Shown one piece after another: positions 8,375 through 18,777 of a DNA stretch of 64,000 nucleotides (the stretch's first letter is position 1; each line of letters opens with the position of its first letter). Position numbers and translations under genes: made by a program. Origin of the DNA: Bradyrhizobium erythrophlei (lineage in GTDB: Bacteria > Pseudomonadota > Alphaproteobacteria > Rhizobiales > Xanthobacteraceae); assembly GCF_900142985.1 (NCBI RefSeq), contig NZ_LT670849.1, forward strand, positions 2,728,001 to 2,792,000, read 5' to 3'. Under the pieces are notes generated by a model. That model ran no database searches. It had not been told where the DNA came from and worked only from the letters and a program-made list of their open reading frames with translations.

Positions 8375-9598
8375 ATGGCAGAGGCGGCTGACGAGCTGAG
8401 CGCTCCGCTTGGACGGGAAACCGCGCGCGGCAAGCGCCGTTTTCGGCTGCCTTTCACCGGAAAGCAGGCTTTGGCAGCCCTGCTCGGGCTGTTTCTGGCG
8501 ACTTTTGCCGGTTATGCCCTCTTCCACGACGACCCATTCGGCGGCGAGCCGCTGGTGCGAATCGCGATCGGGCCTTCGTCAGGCGAAGATAAAGCGGCCA
8601 CGAAGTCCCCCGAGATGCCGGCCGAGAAACCCGCAACCGCGGCGCATGGCGCTGAACCCGCGGCCAATTCGAAGGCCACTAGCGCCTCCGAACAGCGCAC
8701 GGTCACCATCATCGATGGCTCCAGCGGCGCGCGCCACGACGTAGCGATCGGCGGTGGCGAGGCGTCTGACAAGGATCCGGCTGCGGCTCCCGCCATGATG
8801 TCGGGGATCGACCCGCGGCTTCTGGAAAAATCCCGCTACGGCATGATCCCGATAGCCGCCGACGGGTTGAAGCCCGTCAGCGTCTATGCCGGTGACGTCG
8901 ACCGGGCCAAGGCTGCAAAGATGCCGATCGTTGCCATCGTCGTCGGCGGCCTCGGCGTGGGCGCGGCCAAGACGGTGGATGCGATCCTGAAATTGCCGGC
9001 CGCGGTGACGCTGGCGTTTACCCCTTATGGCTCGGACCCAGGCAAGCTGGTCGAGCGGGCCCGCGCGCAGCATCACGAGATCCTGCTGCAAATCCCGATG
9101 GAGCCGTATGATTATCCCGACAACGATCCGGGACCGCAGACCCTGCTGACGACACTCGCGGCGGAGCAGAACGTCGATCGCCTGTATTGGCACCTCAGCC
9201 GGTTCCAGGGCTATGCCGGCATCGCCAATTTCATGGGCGCTCGCTTTGTGGCGACCGATACCGCGATGGCGCCGATCGTGAAGGAAGCCGCCAAGCGCGG
9301 CCTCGGGCTGTTCGACGACGGCTCGGCACGTAGCGTCGCCCCGTCGCTGGCGGCGACACAGGCGGTTCCCTTTGCCAAGGCCGACGTCCCGATTGATGCG
9401 GTCCCGACCTCGGGCGAAATCGATCGCGCGCTGGCCAAACTCGAGGGATTGGCCAAGGAACGCGGCATGGCGGTCGGCGTCGCCTCGGCTTTGCCGATCT
9501 CGATCGAACGGATCAGCGCCTGGACCCGGACGCTGGACAGCCATGGTCTTTTGCTCGTGCCATTGACAACCGCGATGCTGAAATCAAAATCAAGCTAA
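8375..9598 (+). CDS. Divergent polysaccharide deacetylase family protein (YibQ-like)
   Basis: 407-residue membrane-anchored protein. A single transmembrane segment is seen at about residues 32-52 (ALAALLGLFLATFAGYALF), then a low-complexity Ala/Pro/Lys linker to about 150. The divergent polysaccharide-deacetylase domain runs to the end and includes MPIVAIVVGGLGVGAAKT, AVTLAFTPYGSD, HEILLQIPMEPYDYPDNDPGP and FMGARFVATD. Family members share the NodB-like barrel; their substrate is not firmly known, and a role in peptidoglycan or envelope polysaccharide is inferred. It lies downstream of envC-ctpA, behind a terminator, and 18 bases before the first Nudix gene. The same neighbours occur in related bacteria. 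Confidence 0.88.
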   Translation: MAEAADELSAPLGRETARGKRRFRLPFTGKQALAALLGLFLATFAGYALFHDDPFGGEPLVRIAIGPSSGEDKAATKSPEMPAEKPATAAHGAEPAANSKATSASEQRTVTIIDGSSGARHDVAIGGGEASDKDPAAAPAMMSGIDPRLLEKSRYGMIPIAADGLKPVSVYAGDVDRAKAAKMPIVAIVVGGLGVGAAKTVDAILKLPAAVTLAFTPYGSDPGKLVERARAQHHEILLQIPMEPYDYPDNDPGPQTLLTTLAAEQNVDRLYWHLSRFQGYAGIANFMGARFVATDTAMAPIVKEAAKRGLGLFDDGSARSVAPSLAATQAVPFAKADVPIDAVPTSGEIDRALAKLEGLAKERGMAVGVASALPISIERISAWTRTLDSHGLLLVPLTTAMLKSKSS

Positions 9599-9616
9599 GC
9601 GAGAGGCCCTGACGGA

Positions 9617-10117
9617 ATGGCGCGTTACGAAGACCTGCCCTATCGAACCTGTGTCGGCATGATGCTGATGAACGCAGCCGGGCTGGTCTTCATCGGTCGC
9701 CGGGCCGGCGGCATCGAGCATGTCGACGAGTCCCATGTCTGGCAGATGCCGCAAGGCGGCGTCGATCCCGGCGAGGACACCTGGGCAGCCGCCAAACGGG
9801 AGCTTTACGAGGAGACCAACGTCCGTTCGGTCGAGAAGCTTGCCGAGGTCGCGGACTGGCTGGTCTACGACATTCCGCGCACCATCGCCGGGCGGGCCTG
9901 GAAGGGCCGCTATCGCGGTCAGCGGCAGAAGTGGTACGCCGTGCGCTTCACCGGCAATGACGACGAAATCAATGTCGCAAGCCCAGGCGGGCACAAGGCC
10001 GAATTCGTGAGCTGGCGGTGGGAGCCCATGAAGAACCTCCCCGACCTGATCGTTCCGTTCAAGCGGCCCGTCTACGAGCGCGTGGTCAAGGAATTCGCCA
10101 AACTCGCGAGCGCCTGA
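9617..10117 (+). CDS. rppH: RNA pyrophosphohydrolase RppH (Nudix)
   Basis: Removes pyrophosphate from the 5' end of mRNA and so triggers RNase E-dependent decay. The 166-residue product has MQMPQGG-type context [12 protein letters not shown] leading into the Nudix box, [20 protein letters not shown] followed by TNV, with the metal-binding Glu residues of RELYEET present. [13 protein letters not shown] context appears as [11 protein letters not shown], characteristic of the RppH/IalA group. A second, similar gene follows after 26 bases, so one copy may have taken a different substrate. It is probably co-transcribed with the deacetylase gene upstream. Confidence 0.93.
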   Translation: MARYEDLPYRTCVGMMLMNAAGLVFIGRRAGGIEHVDESHVWQMPQGGVDPGEDTWAAAKRELYEETNVRSVEKLAEVADWLVYDIPRTIAGRAWKGRYRGQRQKWYAVRFTGNDDEINVASPGGHKAEFVSWRWEPMKNLPDLIVPFKRPVYERVVKEFAKLASA

Positions 10118-10143
10118 GTTTTCCGCTGCCCGCTGAACCCCAC

Positions 10144-10647
10144 ATGCAGAAGCCTTACCGACCAAACGTTGGCGTTGCGCTCTTCAATGCCGCGGGCCGC
10201 GTGCTGATTGGACGACGATTCAGGGACGACGGCCCGGAAATCATCCTCCCCGGCCTTGAATGGCAGATGCCGCAAGGCGGCATCGACGCCGACGAAAATC
10301 CACGCGACGCCGTCATGCGCGAACTCTGGGAGGAGACGGGCGTGAAGAACGCCGACTATCTCGGCGAGACCGGCTGGCTGACATATGAATTCCCGCCCTA
10401 TTCGGGACCGCCATCGCACCGGCTGGCGCAGTTTCGCGGCCAGCGACAGAAATGGTTTGCACTGCGCCTTACCGGCTCCGAACACGAGATCGATCCGTTG
10501 ACGACACGCAACGACCAGCCGCCGGAATTCGACCAATGGCGCTGGGAGCGCCTCGATCGTGTCGCCGACCTGGTGGTGCCGTTCCGGCGCGACGTCTATC
10601 TGGCGGTCGCGCGACAATTTTCAGAGTTCGCGATCGCGCCGGATTAA
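10144..10647 (+). CDS. Second RppH-like Nudix hydrolase (tandem paralogue)
   Basis: 167-residue Nudix protein beginning MQKPYRPNVGVALFNAAG. The Nudix box is GGIDADENPRDAVMRELWEE followed by TGV, and FRGQRQKWFALRLTG matches the RppH signature. It is clearly homologous to the gene directly upstream, with the same WQMPQGG lead and VPFRRDVY tail, so it is a tandem duplication that has diverged. It could be a second RNA pyrophosphohydrolase or a dinucleoside-polyphosphate hydrolase of the IalA type. The ATG at 10144 is used because the homologous fold begins there; longer in-frame starts would overlap the first gene. Its stop overlaps the end of the convergent cyclase gene. Confidence 0.9.
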   Translation: MQKPYRPNVGVALFNAAGRVLIGRRFRDDGPEIILPGLEWQMPQGGIDADENPRDAVMRELWEETGVKNADYLGETGWLTYEFPPYSGPPSHRLAQFRGQRQKWFALRLTGSEHEIDPLTTRNDQPPEFDQWRWERLDRVADLVVPFRRDVYLAVARQFSEFAIAPD

Positions 10648-12329
10648 TTCGGTCCGACCAGAAACGGTCCGATGGCAATGACGCGGCAATCGCTGTCACG
10701 CCTGGCGCAGTTGTTCATGGCTTCGTTGATTGCGGCTTGCTCGCCGGGCGCTTTAAGCCCGAGGCCGGGCCGCCCCGCCGCGCCGACCGCAACTGCGCTC
10801 CATCCGCTGTTGCCGTCGGCGAGCTTGCGCATCACTTCGTCTCTCATCTCCGGCACGATCATCGCGTTCGTCCGGGCCTGAAAGAAACCGATCGCCCGCA
10901 GCGTCATCGGCGCCGGAACGACAAAGACGTCGTCGAGCGCGACGATCATGCAGGCCGTACCGATGGCGGCTCCGCACGTCTCGAGATTCCGGCGTATCGA
11001 TTCTTCATCGCTCTCGATGCCGAAATTGAAGAAGAATTGCCCGGCCGGCCCGATCGCGATTGATCTGGACTTGCGGCTTTGCGGATACAGCGCCTCCAGC
11101 CTGACCTTGCCGACATCGTGTACGATCGGCGTGTCCTTGGCGGAGAACGGCTTCTCGATCAATGGATCGCGCCGCAGCCATGGCATCGGCGGCATCGGCG
11201 GCCGGCCATGCGGATAAACGACGGTATCGCCGACCGCGTAGACCTCGCATTTGCGCTGCGGTTGCATCGCATCCGCGAATTTTTGGCACTGCTCGAGCGC
11301 CTGATTGCGGGCGGCTTCCTCATTCGCCTGGTTCGCCGCAAAGGCATGAACGCCTGAAATCGTCAGCGCCAGCGCCTTGTCACCGCCGGCCGGCGCGTAG
11401 TCGGAGGCCAGACGCTGCCGCGCTCTGTCCGGAACGAAAGGGATGGATTCGGCGGCGAATTTCTCGGCGAGCGGCATCGCCGGAGGCGGCATCTGTTTCG
11501 CCGGCATCGGTGGCATTGGCGCAGCCGGCATCGATGTGGTTGGCATCGGCGGTGGCATCTTCGGCATGGCCGCCGTTTTCGGCATCGGTTCGGGCGCGGC
11601 TGGCGCAGCGGTCGGCGAAGCGATCGGGCTCGACGCCATCGAGGCCTTGGCGTTCTCCTGGATTTCAAGCTTGGTGAAATAGAGGAAGCCGCCGACGCCG
11701 ATTGCGGCCAGGCACACCACCATCACCACCGCCGGCCAGAGCCAGTTCGGCCCGACCGAGCTTTGCGGAACAGGCTTCTTCGACGGCGGCAGCGGCGCCG
11801 CATAAGTTCCGTCTTCCCGTTTCATGGAGACCATGAAAGCGTGAACGGGATTGGGAATGTTTTTGACTTCCTGCGCGCCGATATCGGCGAACTGCACCGA
11901 CAGCTTGTTGGCCACCTGCTCGTGGACGGCGCGTGAAACGCAGATGCCGCCGACCTCAGCAAGGCCCTCGAGACGGGCCGCGATATTGACGCCGTCACCG
12001 AGCAGATCGCCGTCGCGCTCGACCACATCACCGATGGTGATGCCGATGCGGAAGCTCATGTGGCGGCTGGGCGGATAAGCGAGATTGCGGGTGCGCAGAC
12101 TTTCCTGGATGTCGATCGCGCACCTGACGGCCTCGACCGCGCTGGAGAACTCGGCCAGCACGGCGTCGCCTGCGGTGTTGAAGATTCGGCCGCCATACCG
12201 GCTGATGAAATCGTCGGTGACCTGACGGTACGAGGCGAGGCGGCGCAGCGTCTCCTCTTCGTCTTCAGCGACCAGTCTGGAGTAACCGGCAATGTCGGCT
12301 GCGAATATCGCCGCGATCTTGCGTTTCAT
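10644..12329 (-). CDS. Membrane class III adenylate/guanylate cyclase with C-terminal Cys-pair repeats
   Basis: 561 residues. Residues 1-170 form a class III cyclase domain with metal-binding Asp12 (FAADIAGYS) and Asp55 (GDAVLAEF) and the Asn115/Arg119 pair (GVNIAARLEG). The usual adenine-contacting Lys is Asn51, a substitution I recall from many rhizobial cyclases. A transmembrane segment lies at about 196-218, followed by a Pro/Met-rich linker (230-290). The C-terminal region (295-561) reads as three repeats of about 75 residues. Each ends in a cysteine pair and a short hydrophobic strand: Cys348/361, Cys452/460 and Cys541/548. The likely topology is a cytoplasmic cyclase with an outside repeat domain, perhaps a sensor. 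It lies downstream of atpC in the same direction. Confidence 0.85.
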   Translation of the reverse strand: MKRKIAAIFAADIAGYSRLVAEDEEETLRRLASYRQVTDDFISRYGGRIFNTAGDAVLAEFSSAVEAVRCAIDIQESLRTRNLAYPPSRHMSFRIGITIGDVVERDGDLLGDGVNIAARLEGLAEVGGICVSRAVHEQVANKLSVQFADIGAQEVKNIPNPVHAFMVSMKREDGTYAAPLPPSKKPVPQSSVGPNWLWPAVVMVVCLAAIGVGGFLYFTKLEIQENAKASMASSPIASPTAAPAAPEPMPKTAAMPKMPPPMPTTSMPAAPMPPMPAKQMPPPAMPLAEKFAAESIPFVPDRARQRLASDYAPAGGDKALALTISGVHAFAANQANEEAARNQALEQCQKFADAMQPQRKCEVYAVGDTVVYPHGRPPMPPMPWLRRDPLIEKPFSAKDTPIVHDVGKVRLEALYPQSRKSRSIAIGPAGQFFFNFGIESDEESIRRNLETCGAAIGTACMIVALDDVFVVPAPMTLRAIGFFQARTNAMIVPEMRDEVMRKLADGNSGWSAVAVGAAGRPGLGLKAPGEQAAINEAMNNCARRDSDCRVIAIGPFLVGPN

Positions 12330-12384
12330 GACAGCTGGCCCCGGATCTACCCAAGCGCGCTACAACATGCCGTCAGACGTCTGC

Positions 12385-12400
12385 GGTCGCAACCGCGACC
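12385..12400 (-). other. Small hairpin between atpC and the cyclase gene
   Basis: GGTCGC at 12385-12390 pairs with GCGACC at 12395-12400 around a 4-base loop, in the 78-base gap after atpC. There is no T-tract on the minus strand, so it is not a convincing terminator. Read-through from the atp operon into the cyclase gene is therefore possible. Confidence 0.35.
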
Positions 12401-12407
12401 TGGTCTC

Positions 12408-12815
12408 TTAGTGCATCGCCGTCGTATTCAGCTCTTGCTGGATATTCTTGAAGTGGTCGAGCCGCTCGATCGCCTTGTCGAGCTCGGAGCCTTCCTTTTC
12501 GGAGAGCTTGGCTTCCATGTCGGAAATCGTTTCCGCAAACTTCGCCCGGTCGAGTTCGTCGATCGAGGTGGCGACGTCGGCAAGGACCGTCAGGCCCTTC
12601 TCCGAAACCTCGGCAATCCCGCCGAGCACGATGATCTTCTGCTTCGAGCCGCCCGAAATCACCGTCAGGATGCCCGGCCGGATCGCGGCCACGACCGGTG
12701 CGTGACCGGCCAGCACACCGAAATCGCCTTCGGCGCCGGGAACGTCGACCTGATCGACCTCACCGGAGAACGCCATCTTTTCGGGCGAGACGAGATCGAA
12801 GTGAAAGGTGGCCAT
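12408..12815 (-). CDS. atpC: ATP synthase F1 subunit epsilon
   Basis: 135-residue epsilon subunit, part of the central rotor stalk that couples proton flow to catalysis and can inhibit ATP hydrolysis. The N-terminal beta-sandwich begins [20 protein letters not shown] and contains the conserved [18 protein letters not shown]. The C-terminal helices (residues 90-135) are Glu/Lys rich. It is the last gene of the atpHAGDC operon, separated from atpD by 118 bases that hold two small palindromes. Confidence 0.97.
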   Translation of the reverse strand: MATFHFDLVSPEKMAFSGEVDQVDVPGAEGDFGVLAGHAPVVAAIRPGILTVISGGSKQKIIVLGGIAEVSEKGLTVLADVATSIDELDRAKFAETISDMEAKLSEKEGSELDKAIERLDHFKNIQQELNTTAMH

Positions 12816-12841
12816 GGTCTTTCCGTTTTCCTTCCGTGGTC

Positions 12842-12917
12842 ACCCGCGGGCTTGCACGCCCAGCGGGTCCATCAGTCGAAACCTGCTCTTTCGATGGGTC
12901 GCCGGATCAACCGGCGA
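12842..12917. repeat. REP-like palindromes between atpD and atpC
   Basis: Two hairpins sit in the gap: CACCCGCGGG with CAGCGGGTCC around 12841-12870, and TCGCCGG (12899-12905) with CCGGCGA (12911-12917). The second, in the context GATGGGTCGCCGG, resembles the GC-rich palindromes scattered through Bradyrhizobium-type genomes. Because they lie inside an operon they may affect local mRNA stability. Confidence 0.6.
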
Positions 12918-12933
12918 TGACGGCACCAAAAGC

Positions 12934-14403
<1,470 letters not shown>

Positions 14404-14424
14404 TCAGGGCAGCCGCCGCGATCG

Positions 14425-15303
14425 TCAGATCGCCTCGGCGCCCGAAATGATTTCGATCAGTTCCTTGGTGATCATCGCCTGGCGGGTCCGGTTGTAGACC
14501 AGCGTCTGCTTGCGGATCATGTCGCCGGCGTTGCGGGTCGCATTGTCCATCGCGCTCATCTGGGCGCCGTAGAACGAAGCGTTGTTTTCGAGCAACGCGC
14601 GGAAAACCTGAACCGCGATATTACGCGGCAGCAGCCGGGGCAGAATTTCGTCTTCTTCCGGCTCATATTCGTAGGAAACCGCAGGCGCGGACGTTGCGGC
14701 GGAGGCTTCCACCACCAGCGGAATGATCTGCTGTGCGGTCGGGATCTGGGCGATCACCGATTTGAAGCGCGAATAGAACAGCGTGCAGACGTCGAATTCG
14801 CCGGCCTCAAACCGCGTGATGACCTTGTTGGCGATGTCTTCGGCGTTGACAAAACCCAGCTGGCGAACCGAACGCAGTTCGACGCTTTCCACGATCTGCT
14901 TTTCGAAGGTGCGGCGAAGCTGCTCGAGACCCTTGCGGCCGACGCAGAAGAACTTCACTTCCTTGCCCTGCGCGATCAGCTTGTTGGCATGTTCGCGCGC
15001 GAGCCGGACGATCGAGGAGTTGAACGCGCCGCAAAGGCCGCGTTCGCCGGTGCAGACCAGAAGCAGATGCACCTGATCCTTGCCGGTGCCGGCCAGCAGC
15101 GCCGGCGCGCCGGGCGAGCCTGTGGCGGCGGCCGCGATGCCGGAAATCACCGCGTCCATCTTTTCGGCATAGGGCCGGGCGGCTTCGGCGGCAGTCTGCG
15201 CGCGGCGCAGCTTCGAGGCCGCGACCATCTGCATCGCCTTGGTGATCTTCTGCGTCGCCTTGGTCGAGGCGATGCGGACCCGCATGTCCTTCAGTGAAGC
15301 CAT
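14425..15303 (-). CDS. atpG: ATP synthase F1 subunit gamma
   Basis: 292-residue central shaft of F1 that rotates inside the alpha/beta hexamer. The N-terminal helix [20 protein letters not shown] and the C-terminal helix, with [15 protein letters not shown] and ending in [15 protein letters not shown], are the paired coiled-coil regions. [13 protein letters not shown] is the conserved central motif. The gap to atpA upstream is 109 bases and contains a palindrome. Confidence 0.97.
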   Translation of the reverse strand: MASLKDMRVRIASTKATQKITKAMQMVAASKLRRAQTAAEAARPYAEKMDAVISGIAAAATGSPGAPALLAGTGKDQVHLLLVCTGERGLCGAFNSSIVRLAREHANKLIAQGKEVKFFCVGRKGLEQLRRTFEKQIVESVELRSVRQLGFVNAEDIANKVITRFEAGEFDVCTLFYSRFKSVIAQIPTAQQIIPLVVEASAATSAPAVSYEYEPEEDEILPRLLPRNIAVQVFRALLENNASFYGAQMSAMDNATRNAGDMIRKQTLVYNRTRQAMITKELIEIISGAEAI

Positions 15304-15365
15304 TCTTCGTTCACCCCGGCGATCCGATCCTTCACAAGACCAGACCGCTAGCCTGTCCCATCATC

Positions 15366-15388
15366 ATGCCCGGCCTCGCGCCGGGCAT
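15366..15388. repeat. REP-like palindrome between atpA and atpG
   Basis: ATGCCCGGC at 15366-15374 pairs with GCCGGGCAT at 15380-15388 across a 5-base loop, in the 109-base gap between atpA and atpG. It has the form of the short CCCGG-type palindromes common in this bacterial group. No T-run follows on the transcribed strand, so it is more likely a stability or processing element than a terminator. Confidence 0.6.
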
Positions 15389-15412
15389 TCGTTTGTTGTT
15401 CCGCGTTGGCCG

Positions 15413-17499
<2,087 letters not shown>

Positions 17500-18149
17500 A
17501 AGCGCGCTCTTTTTTTGCTGTCAAACTCGCAAGGGAAAAACCGTCGCCAAAATACGGCGCCTAGCGATCCAAGCCCTTGGAGTTCAAGCGGGACTTCGAT
17601 TTTCGACCGGCACAGGCAGCGCCGGGACCGTTAAAATCGCGGCTTTGCTAACATAGCGAGACAGCAGGTGCAACATGACCGCCCATTCGCGGCGCTCCTT
17701 GTCGCACACGATTTGACGGCACCTCGCCCGACGATTCGCCGCGATGGTCAGGCGAACCATGGCGGTATTTAGAAACCGGATCGCCACAGACGAGATCGTT
17801 CCAAGCCTTGCTGCATGGCAGCATGCGCTCAGCGGGTGGAACGCGGAAAGGCACCCAGCCCTTCCCGGCTCGCATTACTTGCTGAAATCTCGGCAACCAC
17901 CGCGAGAACTTCAAAGATCAGTAATAAGATAACCTTTGAAGTATAGATTGGTAAACTCAAACGTTAATTTTGGGGTTCCGGAACATCGTCTGATCTTCTG
18001 TTCCATCTCACGAGATGTTTCGCGGTGCGATAAACCAGTTCTACTGCCGTTTTTATGCCTCATTGCGGAATCAAACGGCGCTCCTGGACAACGGAGCGGG
18101 GGTTCCACATGCCACAGTTGTGGCATTACTACTTTGAGGGACTGATATA
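17500..18149. other. Intergenic region between atpH and the RlpA-like gene
   Basis: 650 bases without a credible gene. The part near 17500 must hold the atp operon promoter on the minus strand. Around 17905-17980 the base composition turns clearly AT-rich, and a perfect 9-base inverted repeat, ACTTCAAAG (17909-17917) with CTTTGAAGT (17935-17943), sits there. A second palindrome at 18109-18126 is listed separately. Short open frames on both strands lack ribosome-binding sites and recognisable sequence. Confidence 0.6.
18109..18126. promoter_or_regulatory. Palindromic operator-like site before the RlpA-like gene
   Basis: ATGCCACA at 18109-18116 and TGTGGCAT at 18119-18126 form a perfect dyad with a 2-base spacer, 23 bases before the ATG and just upstream of the GAGGG ribosome-binding site. 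The short spacer favours binding of a dimeric regulator, though an RNA hairpin that influences translation is also possible. The binding protein is unknown. Confidence 0.55.
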
Positions 18150-18644
18150 ATGCTGAAACTCAACAAGCAGGCATTGGGAAAAGTAACCCAGTCGCGTACG
18201 GCGCTCATCCTTTTTGCCGCAGCTGCTTTTACCGGCGGTACCGCCTCTGAGGCCTCGGCGAGGCCCTATCGGCACCACCACCATCATCACCACTTTGCCC
18301 ACCATGCCGCCCGGGCCGACAATGCCTGGCGCGAGTCCAATGCGTCGATCGGATCGGGCATGGGCCGGAGCTTCTCGGGGATCGCGTCGTTCTACGGCAA
18401 TGAAGCCGGCCGCCAGACGGCCTCCGGTCAGCGCTTCAACCAGGAAGCCATGACCGCGGCCCATCGCAGCCTGCCGTTCGGCACCAAGCTTCGCGTCACC
18501 CATGGCGGCCGCAGCGTCGTCGTGACCATCAACGATCGCGGCCCGTTCATTCGCGGCCGGGTTCTCGACCTGTCAACGGGCGCGGCCCGTGCCATCGGCC
18601 TGACCAGCGCCGGTGTCGGCCACGTCACCGCCGAAGTCATGTAA
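18150..18644 (+). CDS. RlpA-like DPBB-domain lipoprotein/secreted protein with a His cluster
   Basis: 164 residues. The N-terminal signal peptide (about 1-37) has the hydrophobic core ALILFAAAAFTGGTASEASA. Just after it lies a striking histidine run (RPYRHHHHHHHFAHHAA). Residues 75-164 are a double-psi beta-barrel domain of the RlpA type: GIASFYGNEAGRQTASGQRF, LPFGTKLRVTH, VVVTINDRGPFIRGRVLDLS. RlpA proteins are septal lytic transglycosylases acting on naked glycan; the Asp in NDRGPF is conserved. No SPOR domain is present, unlike E. coli RlpA. The His cluster could bind metal. The start is supported by GAGGG nine bases before the ATG. Confidence 0.88.
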   Translation: MLKLNKQALGKVTQSRTALILFAAAAFTGGTASEASARPYRHHHHHHHFAHHAARADNAWRESNASIGSGMGRSFSGIASFYGNEAGRQTASGQRFNQEAMTAAHRSLPFGTKLRVTHGGRSVVVTINDRGPFIRGRVLDLSTGAARAIGLTSAGVGHVTAEVM

Positions 18645-18729
18645 CTCGCGCGGTTTCCGCGCAGCCGTCACGATATTGGCGTTAGCGTATCCTCATCCAG
18701 ATGATGGAACCAGTTTCGCGCTGATACCG

Positions 18730-18764
18730 AAAACCCGCCGTCAGAAATGACGGCGGGTTTTTGT
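18730..18764 (+). terminator. Rho-independent terminator after the RlpA-like gene
   Basis: A 14-base stem pairs 18730-18743 (AAAACCCGCCGTCA) with 18748-18761, around a GAAA loop, followed by T-rich sequence. It lies between the convergent RlpA-like and priA genes and may work in both directions. Confidence 0.85.
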
Positions 18765-18777
18765 ATTTTGATACGGA

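Noticed and set aside
17584..18145. Four frames of 60-90 codons in the atpH-RlpA gap
   Set aside because: They overlap each other on both strands, lack ribosome-binding sites and have unusual composition. None resembles a known protein.
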